Part shown: positions 1 through 11,462 of the stretch, piece by piece | Layout of the letters: each line of letters starts with the position of its first letter | Numbering within the stretch: the first letter of the stretch is position 1 | NCBI GenBank assembly: GCA_963930655.1 | Contig: OZ005621.1 | Location: 4,451,001 to 4,515,000, forward strand | Source: Myrica gale | Lineage: Eukaryota > Streptophyta > Magnoliopsida > Fagales > Myricaceae | Length of the DNA stretch: 64,000 nt | Direction of reading: 5' to 3' | The notes under the pieces: model-generated | Seen by the model: the letters and a program-made list of their open reading frames with translations, nothing else | Told to the model about the DNA's origin: nothing | The model's database searches: none | Program-made: the position numbers and the translations under genes

Positions 1-130
1 TTAGTCGTAAAAGAAATATTTATAAAAGATGGGCCGAAGCCCATGAAATACAACGATTTCGGCCCTGTTCGCCAACTTATGGCCTTCTCGGCCCACTTTC
101 ATAGTTCTTTTCCAACGAATGCACAATTTT
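1..130. repeat. Left copy of a diverged direct repeat
   Basis: The segment from about 18 to 115 (AAAAGATGGGCCGAAGCCCA onward, then a GATTTCGG motif and TTCGCCAAC) recurs in the same orientation, diverged and split by about 90 extra bases, at roughly 2395-2600. The two copies bracket the long-inverted-repeat element between them. No coding capacity is seen. Confidence 0.55.
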
Positions 131-217
131 CACATTGAAAAGCCCTAGTCACTTAACACTAAGAATTATGACTCAATAGTGACTCGTCCATGCGCCATGC
201 GATGCGGTCTCGTGACG

Positions 218-2307
218 GTTCGGTTATTATCATGATCGGTGCTGAGCGACGGTGATGATTCGAAATTCAAAATCCAATGGCGAGGAGCACGCCATGTCAT
301 TTAAAATAATTAGACCCATTTTGAAGGTGACCCAACCCGTTTGAAACACCCGGAACTCTTCTCTTCCCCCGGATCTCTTCACTTCCCCTGTAAGGTCGGT
401 TTGAATCTTCGCCCAACTCTCTTCTCTTCCCCTGTAAGTCGCCCAACTCTCTTCTCCTCTCCAAAGCATATCAGACACCAAAGAGTAGGAAAGCAAAATA
501 GAAACGCCTCCAGAGACCTTCATATTTGCAGTCACATTCCTCTTTGAATTGTACCTTGTTAGCATATGCTTCAGCTGGATCCACATTACACCATCATGGT
601 TCAGATGGTAAGCTGCTAACAGGTGTAAGAAAAGTGTAACCATTTCGATTTTTTGCTACTAGTGGGATTCACTAACAAGGGCCTTCGTTACGCATTTGAC
701 TAGACTTACTTCACTTGAAAACAGCAAAGCCTCTGCACTAGACGATTTGGGTATTTTGTGCCTTCTCCTCACAGTGGCGGATTCAGGATCCAATTTGAAG
801 GGGGTCGAACACATAAGGCGAAATGACAAAAAAAAATTCCAACGTAATGTAAAAAGTGTCTTAGAGTTAAAATATCGAAAATTAAGAATTAAAAAATATT
901 AAAAAATTTAAAATACACGTACATATTATTTGCTAAGACTGAAAGTGGCAATTAGATCCTACTAATTTGCATCATATATATATATAAGAAAATGATAGTT
1001 TGAGCAGTAGGAACTCCACAGAAATTCAAGGGCATGAAAAATCCTAAACAAACAAAAATAAATTAAATAATTAATTCGGGACCCAAAAATATGAGTGAGT
1101 TTCTATTTATTTTCGAAAAAAATTAAAAAAATTAGAAATTTCTAGGTAGAAACCTCTATAGCCCTAAGATATCCAAACCAATTCAATCTCATCCTCCAAC
1201 AATTTCACAACTCACAAAATTTCAAACCCTAAAGCATTTTTAGCATACTAAATAAATGAATTTCTCTACTGAATTGTAGAGAGAGAATCTTGGATAGAGG
1301 GACATACTAGGGGTCGGAGGTCCAACAATTTTTAAGTGTAAAATCTAGAGTATCCTGCAAAAATTGAAACCATCAAAAATCTAAATAATGAGATTGAGAA
1401 AGAGCTGAGAGTCAAGGGGGATATACACTAGAATTTTTAGTATCAAGTACTACAAAAATAGTATGGACAAAAATAACTGAGAAGTATTGCATTATAATTC
1501 CTATAATAGTATGGAGAATTTGTTGTTAACTATAAATTGCCCAAATTGTTCAATAAATTGCCAGTGTCCTATAGGCTATCAAGGGATTTACCATCGTTAG
1601 TATTCAAATGCAAAGACATTAATTAGGTTTGATCAAAGCACTAGTTGCCTCACAATGTTGAGTTAAGATGCAAATATCAAATTGTCAAATCTTCCACTCC
1701 AAAGAAAATATACTTTAAAAACTGAAAGAAAGAAGTAATAAAGAGACAGCATGTATAACTAAAATACACGTATACTCATTTATAGGAAAAACAAAACCGA
1801 AAAGACTTGATTTCTCTAGCACCAGGTGGTCCAGGTCCACGTAGAAGGAGGTCCACATTTGCCAAGTAAAAATCATCTGAGGATTTCTCTAGCACCTTTA
1901 ACCAGCCAAGGCTACTGGAAGTAGAGACAATCAATACACAATTAAAAATCAGGCCCTGCAAGCTTAAAACCAGGGTTGGCCTGGGCCTATGCGGATCGGG
2001 CTCCCATAGGCCCATATCAACTTGTAATAAAAAATAATTTTTTTTGGCCGGTCCTGGGCGGCCGCCCCTGGATCCGTCTCTGTCTCCACAGAAGCACATC
2101 GCTCTTGTTTTGTCACAAGACGGGTTACAGGGAAAGAGAAGAGAGCTGGGCGAAGATTCAAACCGCAACCTTACAGGGGAAGTGAATAGATCCAGATGTT
2201 TCAAAAAGGGTCAGATTATTTTAAATGACGTAGCGTGATCCTCACCGTCAAATTACTAACTTCAAATTACGACCGTTGCTCAGCATCGCTCGTGATAATA
2301 ACCGAGC
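218..2307. mobile_element. Long terminal-inverted-repeat (foldback or MULE-like) element, nested
   Basis: About 250 bp at the left (218-470) is repeated inverted at the right (about 2090-2307). The outer ends are GTTCGGTTATTATCATGATC on the left and GCTCGGTTATTATCACGAGC on the right (read inward). Homology continues through TCAAAATGGGTC / TCAAAAAGGGTC, TTATTTTAAATGAC and the pyrimidine-rich CTCTTCTCTTCC block. I find no transposase between the arms and no convincing target duplication. A CAGTGGCGGA-type hAT relative lies inside, from 772. The TIR tip resembles the MITE at 10430-10620, so the two may be mobilised by the same transposase. Assignment to the Mutator superfamily is inference from the long TIRs. 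Confidence 0.6.
772..985 (+). mobile_element. Decayed hAT-type terminal segment (CAGTGGCGGA family)
   Basis: The segment begins CAGTGGCGGATTCAGGATCC and runs through the family signature: GGGGGTCGAAC, AAATGACAAAAAAA, CGTAATGTAAAA, ATATCGAAAATTAAG, TACACGTACATATTATTTG and GCAATTAGATCCTAC. The same order of motifs occurs at 3649-3890 and 11681-11960. The opposite terminus was not found here, so only one end is supported. It sits inside the 218-2307 element. Confidence 0.55.
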
Positions 2308-2394
2308 CCCCTAGACGACGGTTCATCGATGATGGGCTCAATGGGCCGTCATCAACTTGCACCTGGAAAGCTTGTCATGCGTTCCTGCCATTTT

Positions 2395-2600
2395 ATTTAT
2401 TTATAAAAGATGGGCAGAAACCCAAGCGTTCCAAATGGTAGTTGAAAAGGAAATCTTCCCCCCTGAAGGTCTCGAGTTGTTTGCTTTCTCTGAATAAAGC
2501 TTCGAAAACCACAGGCCGAAGCCCGACGATTTCGGGCCTGTTTGCCAACATATCGCCTGCTCGTACAACTTTCTCAGTCCACTTTCAATGCTTTTTTTTT
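2395..2600. repeat. Right copy of the diverged direct repeat
   Basis: TTATTTATAAAAGATGGGC, then about 90 unrelated bases, then CAGGCCGAAGCCCGACGATT and GGGCCTGTTTGCCAACATAT. These match the start of the window in the same orientation with scattered differences. Confidence 0.5.
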
Positions 2601-2793
2601 GGTTAACTTTGGATAATAAAAATAGATAAATCTGTATTTATTTCTCTCGAAATTAGTCCCAACAACTCGAATTCGGGCACAAAAAGTTTCACAGTATGTT
2701 TTTCACTTTCTATTCACTAAAGGTGCACCTGGATTCGATGGTGAAGAGATACCACAGATCGCAATCCGGTTATCACTTTATTCAGTTGAACAG

Positions 2794-2890
2794 AAAATTG
2801 AACCGAAAGTTTATGTTGACTGTTATTTTTTTAATTATTATTTACTTATATATAAAAAATAACGGTCAACAGAAACTTTCGGTTCAATTT
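2794..2890. repeat. Near-perfect hairpin (about 38 bp arms)
   Basis: The arms at about 2794-2833 and 2852-2890 are reverse complements with two mismatches around an AT-rich loop of about 20 bases. The arm begins AAAATTGAACCGAAAGTTT. It looks like a small MITE or hairpin repeat. No flanking duplication was identified. Confidence 0.6.
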
Positions 2891-3648
2891 TTTTTTGGTT
2901 TTTGCTTTATATTTCGAACTTATGTCATTTTCTGGAGAAAGGAGGCGGGGGATCAGGTTCGATTTTCAGCTTTGGATCAAATCAATGTTTGGAGCACTGG
3001 GTGGGTTTTAATTTAATGAGTATATATTATTTTCTTTGATCAAGTACTTACCAAATAATTTTTAACGGCATTTTTAACGACCGCCACTAAAAATTAATTT
3101 TTTTATAGTGAATAGCAAATACTCGATCAAAGAGAATAATATTTTAGCAGCGTTCGTAGACAAATAACGCCACAAACCACCAAAAATATGAAGCTACTCA
3201 CTACAAACGCCACAAACTAAAATATTTTGGAGATGCATGAGCCAAGCATCAATTTTCTGAGGACAAAGCAGGTGTTGTACTAGATGTGGCAAGACAAAAT
3301 GCAGTGCTTTTACTCCTAAATAATTCCTAATGTCTCTTCTTGAAAATTCTTTCTGCATGATGCAACCCCCGAAAATAAGTTGCGTTTGTTGATATTTTTG
3401 CATCTGAGGGAGACAAAGCTAATGCAGGTAGCCATAGAGTTCCAATTCTTGGTTTTTAGAAATGTATATTCTTCTTTTATTTCCATTGATGAAGGGAACC
3501 TTAAAAAAGTCAATATGAATATCAACCGAGGATTGTTATGATCTTACAGCTCATTTTGTTGATTATTCACCTGCAAGGTGGCTATAGGTTGGCTGTGTTT
3601 CTAATTAAATGAAAATGGATCAGAATGATACATGAATTTCAACATATA
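2891..3648. other. Non-coding interval, AT-rich
   Basis: No gene is recognised. Around 3060-3215 there are motifs like CACTA-type termini (a GCCACTAAAAATTA segment ending TTTTATAGTG, then CTCACTACAAACGCC), but they cannot be paired into an element. Confidence 0.4.
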
Positions 3649-4690
3649 CAGTGGAGGAACCAGGAATGCAATCGAAAGGGGGTCAAATTCGTAAAGAAAA
3701 ATGACAAAAAATACTACGTAATACAAAAAATATCTTAAAGTTAAAATAGAAAAATTAAGGATTAAAAATATTAAAATACATGTACCGTACTATTTGCTGA
3801 TACTGAGAGCTGAAAATTGGATCCTACGGGACTGCATATTCTGAAAACGTTGTAAAATAACTTTGTTCTCATTAAATTTCAAAAATTTCTCTTTCGGTGT
3901 AAAATAAATTCGTTGGGGTTATGTAACCCTGAGTCAACAACAATATCATCCTTACTAAATTCAATACGAGGTCTTTTTGAACTAGTATTCATTTCAGAAA
4001 TAGCAGTCACGTTAGGAGCACTAGACGACTCTACGTTGACTGGTTTTTTTATTAAAAACTTATTCATTATCTAAATAAAACAAAACGAAACGAAATTCAT
4101 CAATCTAATTTTATAACTGAATCACAGTTTCACAACAAAGTCATAATCACAATTTCAATATAATGTACAATCAATAATTCATCACAATATCAAATTCATC
4201 ACAAATTCACAAAATTTAATAATCCTAATCAAACCCTAATCAAAGATTTACAAATTCATACATTATTCATCAATAATTATTCATCACAATATCATCAATA
4301 ATTCATCCTAATCAAATTCATAATCTATTTAATAGAAAAATAATCAAATTCATAATAACTTAATCAAATTCATAATCTGTATAATATAAACATAATCAAA
4401 TTCACAAATTCATAATCAAATTCATAAATTACTAATCAAATTCATATATTACTAATCAAATTCATATTCTCTTTAATAGAAAAATAATCAAAGTCATAAT
4501 AACTTAATCAAATTCATAATCTATATAATATAAGCATAATCAAATTCATAATAACCTAATAAAATTCATAATTTGTTTAATATAAACATAATCAAAATCA
4601 AAATAATCTAATCAAATTCACAAATTACTAATCAAATTCATAATCTCAATAAATTGAAAAATAATCAAATTCACAATAACCTAATTGTTT
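3649..4690 (-). mobile_element. Decayed hAT element with transposase N-terminal remnant
   Basis: The left end is CAGTGGAGGAACCAGGAATG at 3649, and the sequence follows the family consensus to about 3890. On the minus strand, 4067 to 3879 encodes a 62-residue fragment starting MNKFLIKKP with KRPRIEFSKDDIVVDSGL. This resembles the N-terminal lead-in of TTF-zinc-finger/hAT (Tip100-type) transposases. The reading frame runs into the terminal region about 230 bp from the end, so nearly the whole transposase is deleted. From 4068 to 4690 the DNA is a degenerate AATCAAATTCATAAT-type repeat, as often seen upstream of such transposase genes. The right terminus was not found, so the end given is a minimum. 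Confidence 0.55.
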
Positions 4691-4696
4691 TATGGT

Positions 4697-4960
4697 GAGA
4701 GAGAGGAGAGCCAGAGAGAGAGAAAGAGGCAAATTTGGAGCCTTGGAGGAGGAGAGGTAGGGAGAGGGAGAGTGAGAGAAGGAAGTTGAGGGGGAGTCGG
4801 GGCAGGCCAGAGACTAGAGAGAGAGGCAGAGTGAGAAGGGGAGGATGTAGTTGGCCGCTGGAGGTTGGCGTCGGCCGGAGGGAGGCGGGAGGCTGGCCGC
4901 TGGCATCAGCAGGTGGGGAGAACTGGAGCAGTCGAGCAGAGTGAGAGAGCCTAAAGGGTG
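4697..4960. repeat. Purine-rich GA/GAGAGG low-complexity tract
   Basis: This is a long run of GAGAGAGAGG and GGGAGAGGGAGAG units on the plus strand, abruptly GC-richer than the AT-rich repeat on its left. It is probably internal to the same decayed hAT element. No coding evidence is seen; open frames here are low-complexity. Confidence 0.6.
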
Positions 4961-5703
4961 GGCATTTGGGAGAAGGGGAAATTGAAGGGTGAGGGGAATT
5001 AAAGCAAGCCTGAGAATTTTTTTAAAAAAACTAACGGGAGGCAGGGGCACAGTAGGGTCTTGGGGTGGGCTGGGTTGTCGCCTGTTGGGGGCGGGCGCAC
5101 AGTTAGGGCCTGGGAGATGGGCTGGGCTTTAGCCTTTAGAAAAAAAAAATTAAGATTTTTCAGGCGAACGGAACTACACATGAAAGAATGATCAATCTAC
5201 AGTACCGTCAGGAAAAGGCCAAAACAAAAAAGCAAAAGGTCGCGTTCTATCAAGCTTGTACGTATCTTTTCAAGTTAGTCCAAGTCCATCCAACCCAACG
5301 CACAAATATCTCGTAGAACAAATTTTTCTCATTATCCAAAAACAAAGTTAGATAAATATTAATTAGAACCTTTCATACATCTCGTATCATATATATATAT
5401 AACAAGCCATTGGGAGACTTTAACAGATAAAATACTTATATGCATGGTCGGGGGTACGTTTAGAGTACTCAAACACCACTCGTGCTGTTGACGAGCCATT
5501 TCTACAAGCTGTCTAAAAACATTAAACCTTGATGTGTTTGACCAAAGTCCTGCTATATATTTAGAATATTAATGTAAGACCCGGGCATATAGATGTTTTA
5601 CAATATCTTTTCGATCGGTTTGCTAGCTAGTCCAAGCTGCGCATAGAGCGTCCTCGGAAACATGACAGAGAAGAATGTCTGCAATTGTTATGGCTGATAC
5701 GTC
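4961..5703. other. Non-coding interval
   Basis: No gene, RNA or complete element is recognised. The G-rich part at 5030-5130, with alternating GGGCTGGG motifs, may still belong to the hAT derivative on its left. Confidence 0.4.
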
Positions 5704-5711
5704 CTAATTGC

Positions 5712-5978
5712 CAGAGTCGGCTTAATAAAAAATGAGGCCTAAGGTCATACTAAAAATTAGGCCTTTTATATAAAATATATTTAAAAATAATTTTTCTAAA
5801 TTTTTGAGATATAAAATTACTAACAAAGTGGGCTTACATCTCATTTATTTTTAATTTATTTGTTCATAATGCATTTAAGGGTTTTTTATTTTTTATTTTT
5901 TTTTAAATTATGGGGTCTCTTACTTAAAATGGGGCCTTAGGCAATTGCCTAAGTTGGCTAAGGGTTGAGCCGGCCCTG
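5712..5978. mobile_element. 267 bp hAT miniature element with target duplication
   Basis: The left end is CAGAGTCGGCTTAATAAAAA, and the right end read inward is CAGGGCCGGCTCAACCCTTA. The imperfect terminal inverted repeat shares CAG.G.CGGCT. The element is flanked by CTAATTGC (5704-5711) and CTAATTAC (5979-5986), a 7/8 match of the 8 bp length diagnostic of hAT insertions. Inside are the family motifs AATGAGGCCTAAGG, TAGGCCTTTTATATAAAA and GGGGCCTTAGGCAATTGCCT. It has no coding capacity and would depend on a transposase encoded elsewhere. Confidence 0.85.
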
Positions 5979-5986
5979 CTAATTAC

Positions 5987-8223
5987 CAGAAACAAGCATT
6001 AGAAAAATCTGAGTTTTCTTAGTAATTAAGTTATGTCTGGCCATTATATATATATATATGTCGCGGGTTAGCTCAAAATAGATTGACATGATGTTGATAA
6101 CTCATGCAAACTCGTGTACCACGGTCCACCGTTAAATGAGCTGTCCTTTAATGTGTTGTACCCGACTCTATAGTGGATATGCGACGACACAAGATTCTAT
6201 ATATTGAGGATTTGCCGGTTCTGAACATGTTGATCATCAAATTACGACGTCGTTAAGATAGTGACTGATCGCTGCTCGCTCTTAGATCTTTGTACTGGGC
6301 TTCCTTTAGAACAGTTGGATGAAAATTAAGCTCGATGATCAACGGTGCTTTAGATCTTTGTAGTGAATATTCCTTTGCGCGCACATTTGAAAAAGTGGGT
6401 GATAAAAGACAACGTTTTACATCTAACCGACATCATTGCATTGACCTACAGTGCAGGCTTCGTTCATGAACCTTGCAATATGATTATAAGCTGGTCTTTG
6501 CATGTGAAATACTCGCTGTAAATCGACCGAATATTCAAGCCGGTAGTCTTAGGCTGAGTTGGAGTACAATCAGCACAGGAACAAGAGGAAGCTAGCAGCT
6601 AGCTAGAGGAGAGGACAAATTACAGAACTGGGGCATGCAGTCCAGTTCCAAGGAATGCGATGCTCATGAGTTATATATTCAGCGTTATCTGATGCCTTTG
6701 AAAGCTACACGCCGATACGAAAATTAAGTCAAGAGGTATATTATCGTGCCTGCCTTTCCTTCCTTTCTTACTTTCACAAACGCTTATATACCAGTCTCGT
6801 ATAAACTTATATAAATACAAACGTTGTCTGTTGGCTTTGAATTTTTATTAGGTAATTAGATAAAGTCGTTGCACCCGACTTATGCATCGGATTCATTCGA
6901 CAAGTCTAATCCAACTAGAAGACGCACTATCTAAAGCTGTGAGAAAACCGGCAAATTCTGAATATTCAAATTAATCACAGTTTAATATCAATTAAGTGCG
7001 AAACTTGTTTGTAAGTGATAAGATTTAAAATTTATCAAGAGGTACGTTAAAGTATGTCCTTCCAGTATAGACCTGTTGAGCATAAGAATAACGGTGGCGT
7101 TTCTGATCTCATGACTAAAAAGATGTGATGTAGACAGATGCCATTCAAAGCAGCTTTAGAAAATCATTACCGTCTTCTTCCCATAGATGGGACGCAAAGC
7201 CAAGGAAAAAGAAAAGCCTCTTTGGTGAAAGTGATTTTGACCACTGGACCTTATAAAGTATAATGTAGCCTAAGCGATATTTTTATTTATGTTATCATCT
7301 CTACAGATATCTGGAGGGGTAAAGCTTAAAAATAGAATTTGTGTTTTTCCGATGTGGGACAGGCCCTTTGAATGGGGTGGGGGTGGTGAGTGGGTATAAA
7401 GGCCACCAATATTATATACATGATGTTTGTGGGTAAAATTTTATGTACACAAACACTAGTATAGTTGGAAAGCTTGGAATCATCTGGCACCATCCCTTTT
7501 GTCCCTTTTCCAAGATTCCCACGTAAATTGCATCTCAATTGAGAAGACCGTTTAGTTAAAAAACGTTCAATCAGAACCGTCAAATCACGGCATTTTCATT
7601 CCAATCGAGTGGGCTGTAATCAATGGTGCAAAAAGTTTAAGCTTGAGAAATAGCCTAGAAGCACTCAAGGGACAGATACCAGTAGATATATATGTTCCAA
7701 TAGTGGTGAGAAAAATACAGCTCATGTCAAAAACTAAAAGGATGGGACCACACCGGGATAAAAAGACCAAAAAGCCACTCATTTGCCAGTGTACACAACG
7801 CGTGGGTCCAATGGGCATTTATTAAACTGATGATAAAGTACAAATATACCCCTCCCCACCTCTCAGGTCCCCACTGAAGCCTCCTATATCACGACTGATG
7901 CAGGCGCGACCGCACCATTGAGTACGGAAAACTGGAAAAAAGTAACATTGTACAGCGGCAGGCACGGATTACCAATATGCTCCCAGCAGTACCTGTACGG
8001 CCGCCAGGACGCCAATGACGACCTGACAGCAACCTCTCCTCTCACTCTAAACTGTAAAATTCTGTTGTTTTTTTTTTTTGGTTTCCTTGTTTTTTATTCT
8101 TACCATAAACAAAGTGGTTAAAAGAAGCACAAAGAAGATAAGAATTTTGGAGGAGGAGACCGAGAGTAACGGAGCCACGCGGCATCGTTAATCTTGTGGT
8201 GGTAGATTCTGTGGGCCCCACCA
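5987..8223. other. Non-coding interval downstream of the IPT gene
   Basis: No gene is recognised on either strand. The GATGTGGGAC motif near 7350, common in plant retrotransposon-derived DNA, is the only hint of a mobile remnant. The last few hundred bases are the presumed 3' flank and UTR of the isopentenyltransferase gene, whose transcript runs leftward. Confidence 0.5.
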
Positions 8224-9216
8224 CTAGCGAGTTGCGGTAGCTACGGCTGCCATAGGCATCGGCGCGCCGATAACTGTGGCGGCGGCAACGACTTCGCGCG
8301 ACATAATGGTGCCCACACGATCTTCGTTGTAAAGGAACCGGTTCACGATGATTGAGCTGGGTCCTGCCACGAGTTTCTCCCACGCTTCTTCGGCCTCCTG
8401 GCTGCTCCGCTTCAAGAACACTTTCGTGGCGTCGAGTCGATTCATATTCCATTCCCACTGGCTGTGGAGCCGATCGATCTTTTGCAACTGGCGATAAGCT
8501 AACATACAAGTATTTTCCTTTATTTTCGCAATGGCTGCCTTCAGAAGCTTGGCTCGGGTTCTCTCGTCGGCTGTGGCTCCCTCCCGCAGATATTTATCCA
8601 ATTCCGGTACCCCAATTGCGCGCCTGATTCCGCGCGAGTAATCGGCTCTCGGGTCGAACATTTTCATCACCTCCTCCACCAAACCAGCTTCCACCATCCG
8701 ATCAACTCGGTCCGATACAAACGAATGGAGCACAGGCAACGATACGTCGACCCAGAGGAAGCAACACTCGTATTTCAATCGAAATTCGGCATGGTGGTTT
8801 ACCAAAGCCGCGATATAAGAATTGGAACCACCAGCGATGATGGGGAGCCGGTCTCGAACGACTACAGATTCCATAGCTAAAGAAGCATGATGACAAAAAT
8901 CATTGGCTGTGAAGTTGGAGTTGGGATCAGCTATGCCTAGCAAATGGTGGGGCACCCCACGACACTCCTCTTCGGTAATTTTATTGGTGACGATGTCAAG
9001 GCCTTTGTAAACTTGCATTTTATCAGAATTTATAATCTCTGCTGGGAAGCGGGTGGCCAAGTCAATGGCGAGCCTTGACTTGCCCGTTCCAGTTGCTCCC
9101 ACTACAATCACAACTTTGTCCTTCCGACGGAACAGAGGTTCTTTATTGAGGACCGGTACGCTAGGAAAGTTCACTAGAGGTTGTACCTGTTTGCATGCGG
9201 CCATTGAAATTCTCAT
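8224..9216 (-). CDS. IPT5: Adenylate isopentenyltransferase, IPT5-like (cytokinin synthesis)
   Basis: Catalyses the first committed step of cytokinin synthesis: transfer of a dimethylallyl group to the N6 of ADP or ATP. Family members of this clade act in plastids. The reading frame is uninterrupted and intronless, as usual for plant ATP/ADP-type IPTs. With the start at 9216 (MRISMAACKQ) the product is 330 residues, the length I recall for Arabidopsis IPT5. A second in-frame ATG 42 bases upstream would add 14 residues without family support. Visible motifs are the P-loop GATGTGKS at about residues 40-47, INSDKMQVYKGLDIVTNK with the conserved Asp near 65, GVPHHLLG, PIIAGGSNSYI, and CCFLWVDVSLPVLHSFVSDR. 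The carboxyl end AVATATR resembles the IPT5 end. The FRRKDKVV lead-in and AIGVPELD also favour IPT5 over IPT3. No domain is missing and the gene looks functional. Confidence 0.95.
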   Translation of the reverse strand: MRISMAACKQVQPLVNFPSVPVLNKEPLFRRKDKVVIVVGATGTGKSRLAIDLATRFPAEIINSDKMQVYKGLDIVTNKITEEECRGVPHHLLGIADPNSNFTANDFCHHASLAMESVVVRDRLPIIAGGSNSYIAALVNHHAEFRLKYECCFLWVDVSLPVLHSFVSDRVDRMVEAGLVEEVMKMFDPRADYSRGIRRAIGVPELDKYLREGATADERTRAKLLKAAIAKIKENTCMLAYRQLQKIDRLHSQWEWNMNRLDATKVFLKRSSQEAEEAWEKLVAGPSSIIVNRFLYNEDRVGTIMSREVVAAATVIGAPMPMAAVATATR

Positions 9217-9955
9217 ACTAAGCCTGCCGAGTTGAAAGAAAGAGCACAAATTAGTCAAAATCGAAACTCTGCAAAGAGAGAAAACAGATAAGATAAGGCT
9301 GCAAGTCTATGGACTAAATGAAGAAATCTCGAGACTGACAAGAGCTATCCAACGTATAATTATCGAAAACACGCATGTATTACAGGCCATGCAAAATTCA
9401 AAAATACCCCACATGGTTTCTTGGACCACCATACCTTTGAGATAACAAAGGACGCGGCGACCTGTGTAGTAAAATGGCGTGCGGTTCCTCTCTTTTGTAT
9501 ACACAACAGACGCAGAGAAAAAAAGAGAAAGGGAGGGAGGGAAGGGGGGCAGAGAGAGCCTGCTAAACAAAAGGGGTAGAATAAAGGCTTGTGACAGATA
9601 TGGAACAAATCTAGCGTAGGAAAGGGGTTTTTTAGGGGTATATAAAAAAAAAGTAGCTTGAATTTTGGCTTCCTGTTATCTGCGCCACATAAGGAATATA
9701 TAACAAAGTTATCTTATATGTGTGTATACATATACACTTGGAGAAAAAGATTGTAGCACTTCTGATCTTGAGGTTTCAGTGGGGAAGTAGTGGCTTTTTC
9801 AGAACTAATGACGAGCTCAATCAAAGACATGCACACAAGCAAGAGAGAGCCACTGGGTATTTATGGTGATGGGGAAAGACTTATGCAACAGGCGGTCCGC
9901 GCGTTTTCCATGGGCCGAAGTATACTCCACCTATGGCGAATCTCATTATTCTCGA

Positions 9956-9957
<2 letters not shown>
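9217..9957 (-). promoter_or_regulatory. 5' flank and presumed promoter of the IPT gene
   Basis: This is the upstream region of the minus-strand IPT gene. A TATATA-containing stretch lies near 9640-9650, and a pyrimidine/purine-rich tract (GAGGGAGGGA type) near 9520-9560. I cannot identify a transcription start or a specific regulatory element such as a nitrate-response site from sequence alone. No other gene is seen here. Confidence 0.35.

Positions 9958-10012
<55 letters not shown>
9958..10012. repeat. ATT trinucleotide microsatellite, about 18 units
   Basis: An essentially uninterrupted (ATT)n run. Isoleucine- and leucine-rich open frames across it are artefacts of the repeat. Confidence 0.97.
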
Positions 10013-10013
<1 letters not shown>

Positions 10014-10429
10014 TAGCGTTGTCATTATCAGCAATATTTGTCTTGAATCTAGCTAGTGGTATTAAAAGTGAATTTCCATGCTCTTCAAATTTATAAGCAA
10101 TTAAGGACAAGGGCAGAGATCACCGTTTCTATAGGTTGCCAGATTCCTTTCCTTCCACGGACTGCCCTATGATCTTGGTCACATACCACTTTCTTACATC
10201 CTCTCTTACAGAATCACTAGCGGCCCATCGACCCAAGCTAGGGTTAGGTCAAAGAGTAGATGCTGACATTGGTCAGCTTAGCTTAGCTCTTATATTCGGG
10301 ATTGACAATATTGCTTTGAACAACCTTGATCATGATCAATATCTTGGTTTCTAGCTGGGTTAGACACAGCAAGACAGGAAGGTCTTTCGCAAGCACGATC
10401 AACGGCTTCTAGTACATATATATATATAT
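10013..10429. other. Non-coding interval
   Basis: No gene, RNA or repeat is recognised, apart from an (AT)n stretch at about 10414-10429. Confidence 0.5.
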
Positions 10430-10620
10430 GAGTCTGATTATTGTGCTGAGCATGATAAGCGACGATTGAGATTAAAATCTTTAAAATTCAAAGGTCATAT
10501 CACGCTACATTAATTAAAATATTTTTTAATATTTTAAATTATGTATTTAATTATGACCGTTGGATCTCCAACTTATAATCTTAACCATCATTCAGCATGT
10601 TCAGCACAATAACCGAACTC
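10430..10620. mobile_element. 191 bp MITE with CTGAACATG-type inverted termini
   Basis: The left end is GAGTCTGATTATTGTGCTGA and the right end read inward is GAGTTCGGTTATTGTGCTGA. The inverted repeat continues (GCATGATAA / ACATGCTGA) before an AT-rich centre. The element is inserted in an (AT)n tract, TATATATAT on the left and CATATATAT on the right, so a 9 bp duplication is possible but not informative. The terminal GGTTATT motif resembles the ends of the 218-2307 element. Confidence 0.75.
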
Positions 10621-11462
10621 CATATATATATCTAATGAAAAGTTTATGACTTAGTTAGGGGTCACCATTTAAGGGTCCGAAGGAGGTACTTCTAATATAT
10701 ATATATTAATGCTTTGATAACTAAGAAGTAGTCAACTCAATGGGAGGAAGTAGTGGCTAATGATAGGATTCCCTAGAGCTCTATTTCTTTAATGAGGAAC
10801 AACTTTCTTAATTTGGGTCATGTCGTTGTCTGTTAAAAAAAAATTTGAAGGAATCACAGAACCAGAACTTTGGGTGGGTCAGAAAGCAGCGGGCAAAAAA
10901 GAGTTTCCTTTTAGATGGAATATTGATACCTAAATAATTGTTTAATGTGGTGAAGAGACAGGCCAGTAGTACCCTCTTTTATATATGGGAATTTATAATT
11001 CCATGTTGATGAAGTCCCATACGCATACATATCTCGAACCTATATATGCCTGGCTAATAGTTAATTTTCTCGACCGACTTCGTGATATATATTCATCCTG
11101 TTCTACCCTGTACATATATACGAGTCCATTAATTCTGGCGCCATTCGATCGTGAACCAAGCAATTCCATTGAAAATGACCCAATATTCGATGCTGATTCA
11201 TGAGGACGTAGTAGTACTGTTGAATTGAATCTCATATCACATCCAGAGTTTGTGCCGGCCGGCCTTGGATCGGTCCTCTTATCATGTAGAATTTTCCAAA
11301 ACATGGTTAAAAATTGCAACGCTTAAAAAACCGCTTATTTCCCGAGACCACGAGATCGATGTAGAATTTTTACCATATCGTACGTACGTAGGAATATCAT
11401 AAAACTATGAACCTTAAATGTGTTGAAATGGGAGAAAAAGAGCTGCAGAAGATTGCATGCAG
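10621..11462. other. Non-coding interval
   Basis: No gene or RNA is recognised. AT-rich microsatellite-like tracts occur near 10621-10635 and 10695-10710. Confidence 0.45.

Noticed and set aside
3050..3215. CACTA transposon termini
   Set aside because: TATAGTG and CACTAC motifs exist, but no paired inverted ends or 3 bp duplication could be set around a plausible body.
8042..8896. Overlapping open frames on both strands across the IPT gene
   Set aside because: They are shadows of the GC-richer IPT coding sequence and resemble no protein.
9217..9258. Upstream in-frame ATG giving a 344-residue IPT
   Set aside because: The extra residues (MTNLCSFFQLGRLS) have no family counterpart, and the 330-residue form matches IPT5 length.
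9790..10096. Open frames with long Ile or Leu runs
   Set aside because: They are created by the ATT microsatellite.
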